Of a stretch of 37,817 nucleotides of DNA, positions 35,182 through 37,817 are shown piece by piece; the first letter of the stretch is position 1; each line of letters starts with the position of its first letter. This DNA is from Legionellales bacterium (GTDB lineage Bacteria > Pseudomonadota > Gammaproteobacteria > UBA1113): the NCBI GenBank assembly GCA_002707205.1, contig PAMH01000025.1, positions 1 to 37,817 of the forward strand. Direction: 5' to 3'. A program made the position numbers and the translations under genes. The notes under the pieces are model-generated. The model was not told where the DNA came from and searched no databases. It saw only the letters and a program-made list of their open reading frames with translations.

Positions 35182-36078
35182 ATGCGGCCAGATTTTGTGA
35201 AGCTGATTGAAGTAGGTCCTCGTGATGGATTACAGAATGAAAAACAATTTATTCCAACTGAAATAAAAATTTCGCTAATCGACAAACTCAGTCAAACAGG
35301 TCTTAGTTATATTGAAACAACCAGTTTTGTATCTCCTAAAAGCATCCCTCAAATGGCTGATGCTAAAGAAGTTATCACACATATAAACCCAAACAAAGAT
35401 GTGACTTATGGTGTATTAGTGCCTAATGTACAAGGTATGCAATTAGCAATAGCACATCAGGTTAAAGAAATCAGTATTTTTACCACTGTATCAGAAACTT
35501 TTTGTCAAAAAAATATTAATTGTAGTATTACTGAAAGCCTTGAGCGATATAAAACAGTCATTCATCTTGCACAGCAAAACAATATCAAAATTAGAGGTTA
35601 TATTTCTTGTGTCGTAGGCTGTCCCTATGAAGGAAAAATGTCACCGCTTGCAGTAACAAACCTAGCTGAGACTCTGTTAAAAATGGGCTGTTATCAAATT
35701 TCACTTGGTGATACTATCGGCATTGCAACGCCTGGCGATATAAAAAAATTATTGTATGTTATAACCGCAAAAATACCTGTTAAAAAATTAGCTGTACATT
35801 TTCACGATACATATGGTCAAGCACTCGTTAATATTTATGAGGCACTACATTGGGGCATTGCCACTGTTGATACATCTGTTGCAGGTTTAGGCGGATGCCC
35901 TTACGCAAAGGGAGCAAGTGGTAATGTTGCAACCGAAGATGTTATTTATATGCTAAATGGACTCGATATCAAAACGGGTGTATCACTTGATGCAATGCGT
36001 GAAGCCAGTATTTTTATCAGTGAACAGTTACATCGCCCTCCCTACTCAAAAGTAACTGTCGCACAAATGAAAGAATGA
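35182..36078 (+). CDS. liuE: Hydroxymethylglutaryl-CoA lyase
   Basis: Cleaves HMG-CoA to acetyl-CoA and acetoacetate, the last step of leucine breakdown. The 298 residues form a DRE-TIM barrel with EVGPRDGLQNEK (Arg14, Asp15), the metal-binding HFHDTYGQALVN (about 206-217) and the flexible loop SVAGLGGCPYAKGASGNVA with the catalytic Cys239. Length is standard. It is three bases after the carboxylase alpha gene. Downstream, 39 bases separate it from the convergent orphan gene at 36118. Confidence 0.95.
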   Translation: MRPDFVKLIEVGPRDGLQNEKQFIPTEIKISLIDKLSQTGLSYIETTSFVSPKSIPQMADAKEVITHINPNKDVTYGVLVPNVQGMQLAIAHQVKEISIFTTVSETFCQKNINCSITESLERYKTVIHLAQQNNIKIRGYISCVVGCPYEGKMSPLAVTNLAETLLKMGCYQISLGDTIGIATPGDIKKLLYVITAKIPVKKLAVHFHDTYGQALVNIYEALHWGIATVDTSVAGLGGCPYAKGASGNVATEDVIYMLNGLDIKTGVSLDAMREASIFISEQLHRPPYSKVTVAQMKE

Positions 36079-36117
36079 TACGGCTGATGCTAGCAATTAA
36101 ATGAAATAAAGCTAGTG

Positions 36118-36543
36118 CTACAATCTGATAGAACTTTTTGGCGCTGATAATTCACAATACGCATAAAACAAATCATTTAATGCCTCAATTATTAAGAGGA
36201 ATTTTTTTGGTAACACTGGCTTATCATTATTGCTCAATAAATTCCGAATCTGATCACATAAAGTTTTCATGTTTTTTTCATAAGTCAATGAATAATCATG
36301 TAGGCTATTATCATCAATGCTTGGTTCAAAATCCTTGCAGTAAAGCTTGGCTTGTTGAAACTTTAACGCCATCTGGCTCTTATAAAAATAGAGTTTATCA
36401 TCTCTAGAAAGTGCTTGAGCCAATACCTTCTCACCTGTATCAAGCATTACGCACTGAAAAAAAGTCAAAATATATTTTTTAAACTTAGGAGACTCTTGGC
36501 TGTTTCGTGTTTCTTGTGCAGATGAAAATATTTTGTTAGTCAT
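36118..36543 (-). CDS. Hypothetical protein, no family recognised
   Basis: A 141-residue, mostly helical and charged protein with no motif I know. It begins MTNKIFSSAQETRNSQESPK, is Ser/Thr/Asn-rich in the first 20 residues, then KKYILTFFQCVML, KSQMALKFQQAKLYCKDF, a DNNSLHDYSLTYEKNM segment and a hydrophobic C-terminal helix KFLLIIEALNDLFYAYCEL. There is no signal peptide or clear membrane span. It is converging on the liu operon and begins the accessory right end of the window. A lineage-specific or secreted protein is possible but untested. The start ATG at 36541-36543 has no strong ribosome binding site. Confidence 0.5.
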   Translation of the reverse strand: MTNKIFSSAQETRNSQESPKFKKYILTFFQCVMLDTGEKVLAQALSRDDKLYFYKSQMALKFQQAKLYCKDFEPSIDDNSLHDYSLTYEKNMKTLCDQIRNLLSNNDKPVLPKKFLLIIEALNDLFYAYCELSAPKSSIRL

Positions 36544-36615
36544 TAGTTTTACTTTTTTATAATAATATTATATTGCGATTATATCACAACTGATGAATAA
36601 TTAAAGAAAATATAC

Positions 36616-36632
36616 TTAGGGCGTGTCCCTAA
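36616..36632. repeat. Short hairpin TTAGGG/CCCTAA, possible IS end remnant
   Basis: TTAGGG-CGTGT-CCCTAA forms a six-pair stem with a five-base loop in the 156-base spacer left of the TnpA-like gene. The sequence looks like the terminal bases of some insertion sequences, but no second end or target duplication is seen, so this is only a pointer. Confidence 0.25.
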
Positions 36633-36699
36633 ATCTATAATATTAGTCTTTTAACCAAATCAAAATGCTTGCCATTGAATCACACAGATTAAATGTTGA

Positions 36700-36876
36700 T
36701 TATGGGTTATTGTTTTCATGATGATGTTTTAAGAACCGTTTGCGCCAATAACCAAACTGCACAGCGCTCAAATCATTTTCTAAACAATACTGCCACTGCG
36801 GATTACCACTTTGCTCCCGAGCAGCAATATGTTTGAACCAATTGTCTTGTTTGGAATTTTTGTCTTCAACGCGCAT
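36700..36876 (-). CDS. Small IS66 TnpA-like protein
   Basis: A 58-residue protein beginning MRVEDKNSKQDNWFKHIAAR with EQSGNPQWQYCLENDLS and FGYWRKRFLKHHH. The pattern W..H....SG....YC....L....F.YWR resembles the helix-turn-helix accessory protein (TnpA) of IS66-family elements. I chose ATG 36874-36876, preceded by CGGAGA; the frame is open upstream but runs into the end of the repeat-protein gene. IS66 elements need TnpB and a large TnpC, neither of which is nearby, so it is a remnant or a freed small DNA-binding protein. Its start lies 17 bases after the upstream gene's stop. Confidence 0.6.
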   Translation of the reverse strand: MRVEDKNSKQDNWFKHIAAREQSGNPQWQYCLENDLSAVQFGYWRKRFLKHHHENNNP

Positions 36877-36892
36877 TATTATCTCCGAAAAA

Positions 36893-37817
36893 TTAAAAGG
36901 GAGATATTTCCGGTGTTTGTACGGAGTAATCGGAGTGTCTAATTTGACGGTTACGTTGCGGCTGAGAGGATAGCCTTTTTGCTTGTAAATTAATACCAAC
37001 AGCTTTTAGCTCTTTACAAATAACACCTAGCCGTCCATCTTTTAATGCATCTAGCTGATCAGATGTAAAAAATATTCTTTGTTTATTATTTGTATCTAAA
37101 ACGTTAATTAAATTTTTTGCAGCGTCAATTTTAGTCTGTGCATGTGCTTTTTTGCCTTTAAAAAAAGCAAAGTAATGCTGGTAGTTACGTCCCTGATCAT
37201 TATTCCGCTCTGATTCTCTATCGTTTATGTATTCTTTTAATAAATTTTGAATCAATGAGTTAAGGATTGTAAGATGGCCATTGCAAGCCTCTTTTTTTAG
37301 ACTATAAGAATGTGTCTGGTTAATTCTTGGGAATTTATTATCTTCCTGAACTTCATTAGAGGCATCTCGTCGTAATGCTATACGATTTTTCCTAACTAAA
37401 GCATAGACAAATTTTTTATCAGCTTTAAGCTCAGGAGAGGCGTATTCAAGTGCCTCCAAACTTTTACTAGTCGCCTCAAGCATAAAGTGGTAATCGTTTT
37501 TAAGTGTCTTAGAGGCATTCTTTAATGCCTGTACATATTTGCTAATTGCAGCACGAACAACATCTTTATCCTTTTTAAGCTCATCAGAGGCGTATTTTAA
37601 TGCAAAACCATTTTCCTTAACTGCAGCAAGGACAACATCTTTATCCGCTTTAAGCTCAGGAGAGGCGTATTGTAATGCCAAACCATTTTCCTTAACTGCA
37701 GCAAGGACAACATCTTTATCCGCTTTAAGCTCAGGAGAGGCGTATTGAAATTCCTCACCACTTTGCTTAACTGCAGCACGGACAATAACTTTATCATCTT
37801 GTGCCTCAGGAGGCATT
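36893..37817 (-). CDS. DUF4116 repeat protein, C-terminal part (runs off the window)
   Basis: At least 307 residues of a repeat protein. Six units of about 25 residues fill its visible N-terminal half (consensus SPELKADKDVVLAAVKENG followed by xALQYA), matching the DUF4116 family common in Legionella, Coxiella relatives and amoeba-associated bacteria. After residue 160 comes a non-repeat region with HLTILNSLIQNLLKEY, a basic HAQTKIDAAKNLINVL helix and LDALKDGRLGVICKEL, which resembles the C-terminal helical part of some Legionella repeat proteins. The first visible Met (37814-37816) aligns inside a repeat unit, so the true start probably lies beyond the window. There is no signal peptide in view. 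A role as a secreted effector is inference. Confidence 0.75.
   Translation of the reverse strand, partial: MPPEAQDDKVIVRAAVKQSGEEFQYASPELKADKDVVLAAVKENGLALQYASPELKADKDVVLAAVKENGFALKYASDELKKDKDVVRAAISKYVQALKNASKTLKNDYHFMLEATSKSLEALEYASPELKADKKFVYALVRKNRIALRRDASNEVQEDNKFPRINQTHSYSLKKEACNGHLTILNSLIQNLLKEYINDRESERNNDQGRNYQHYFAFFKGKKAHAQTKIDAAKNLINVLDTNNKQRIFFTSDQLDALKDGRLGVICKELKAVGINLQAKRLSSQPQRNRQIRHSDYSVQTPEISPF
37605..37747 (-). repeat. Tandem 75-base direct repeat within the DUF4116 gene
   Basis: 37605-37672 and 37680-37747 are identical over 68 bases with a period of 75 bases (25 codons), matching the protein repeat unit. The near-perfect identity, against strongly diverged neighbouring units, points to a recent duplication or gene conversion. 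Confidence 0.9.

Noticed and set aside
36079-36117. CTAGC/GCTAG pairing after the HMG-CoA lyase gene as a terminator
   Set aside because: The stem is only about five pairs with a 16-base loop and no T-run on either strand.
37539-37748. Plus-strand repetitive open frame
   Set aside because: It is the mirror of the DUF4116 coding repeats and arises from their periodic composition.

Overview
The window is AT-rich and reads as a chromosomal segment of a gammaproteobacterium, most likely in or near the Legionellales/Coxiellaceae. The grounds are the gene families and local orders (radC/coaBC-dut near rpmB-rpmG, mrp divergent from metG, purM-purN), a Pseudomonas/Legionella-type dcd and coaX, a DUF4116 repeat protein of the kind common in Legionella and Coxiella relatives, and R64-like type IVb pilus genes. 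The taxonomic call is inference from gene content. No tRNA, rRNA, CRISPR array or prophage was seen.

Layout. 1-1152: mobile-element debris, an IS4-family transposase cut by the window edge and a decayed IS30-family transposase abutting thiN. 1147-3913 (minus): thiN, a zinc-ribbon protein, dut and coaBC. 3978-5183: radC converging on rpmB-rpmG, which ends in a clear intrinsic terminator. 5341-8322: a Coa1/Tim21-like plus TPR membrane protein, divergent from two different L,D-transpeptidases. 8488-12250 (minus): an HPPD-like protein that lacks one metal-binding histidine, an O-methyltransferase and recG. 12292-17436 (minus): a compact type IVb pilus locus with an assembly ATPase, a platform protein and four pilin-like proteins, two of which share an identical 35-residue N-terminal segment.

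17830-21534 (minus): metG, a soluble RsxB-like ferredoxin, nth and a DUF1841 gene, ending in a terminator. 21864-23613 (plus): mrp and dcd. 23759-28294 (minus): coaX, ihfB, then purN, purM, pyrD and an unassigned methyltransferase-like gene whose ends overlap. 28427-36078 (plus): a tightly packed leucine/isovalerate catabolic operon (isovaleryl-CoA dehydrogenase, thiolase, both methylcrotonyl-CoA carboxylase subunits, methylglutaconyl-CoA hydratase, HMG-CoA lyase) behind a promoter with a consensus -35 box and an overlapping inverted repeat. 36118-37817 (minus): an accessory end with an orphan gene, a short IS66 TnpA-like protein and a DUF4116 repeat protein that runs off the window.

Functionally the core supplies nucleotides (dut, dcd, purM, purN, pyrD), cofactors (coaBC, coaX, thiN), DNA repair (radC, recG, nth) and translation (metG, rpmB, rpmG). 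The liu operon would turn isovaleryl-CoA into acetyl-CoA and acetoacetate. The least ordinary parts are the pilus locus, the altered HPPD homologue with its methyltransferase neighbour, the stand-alone RsxB beside nth, and the repeat protein at the right edge.
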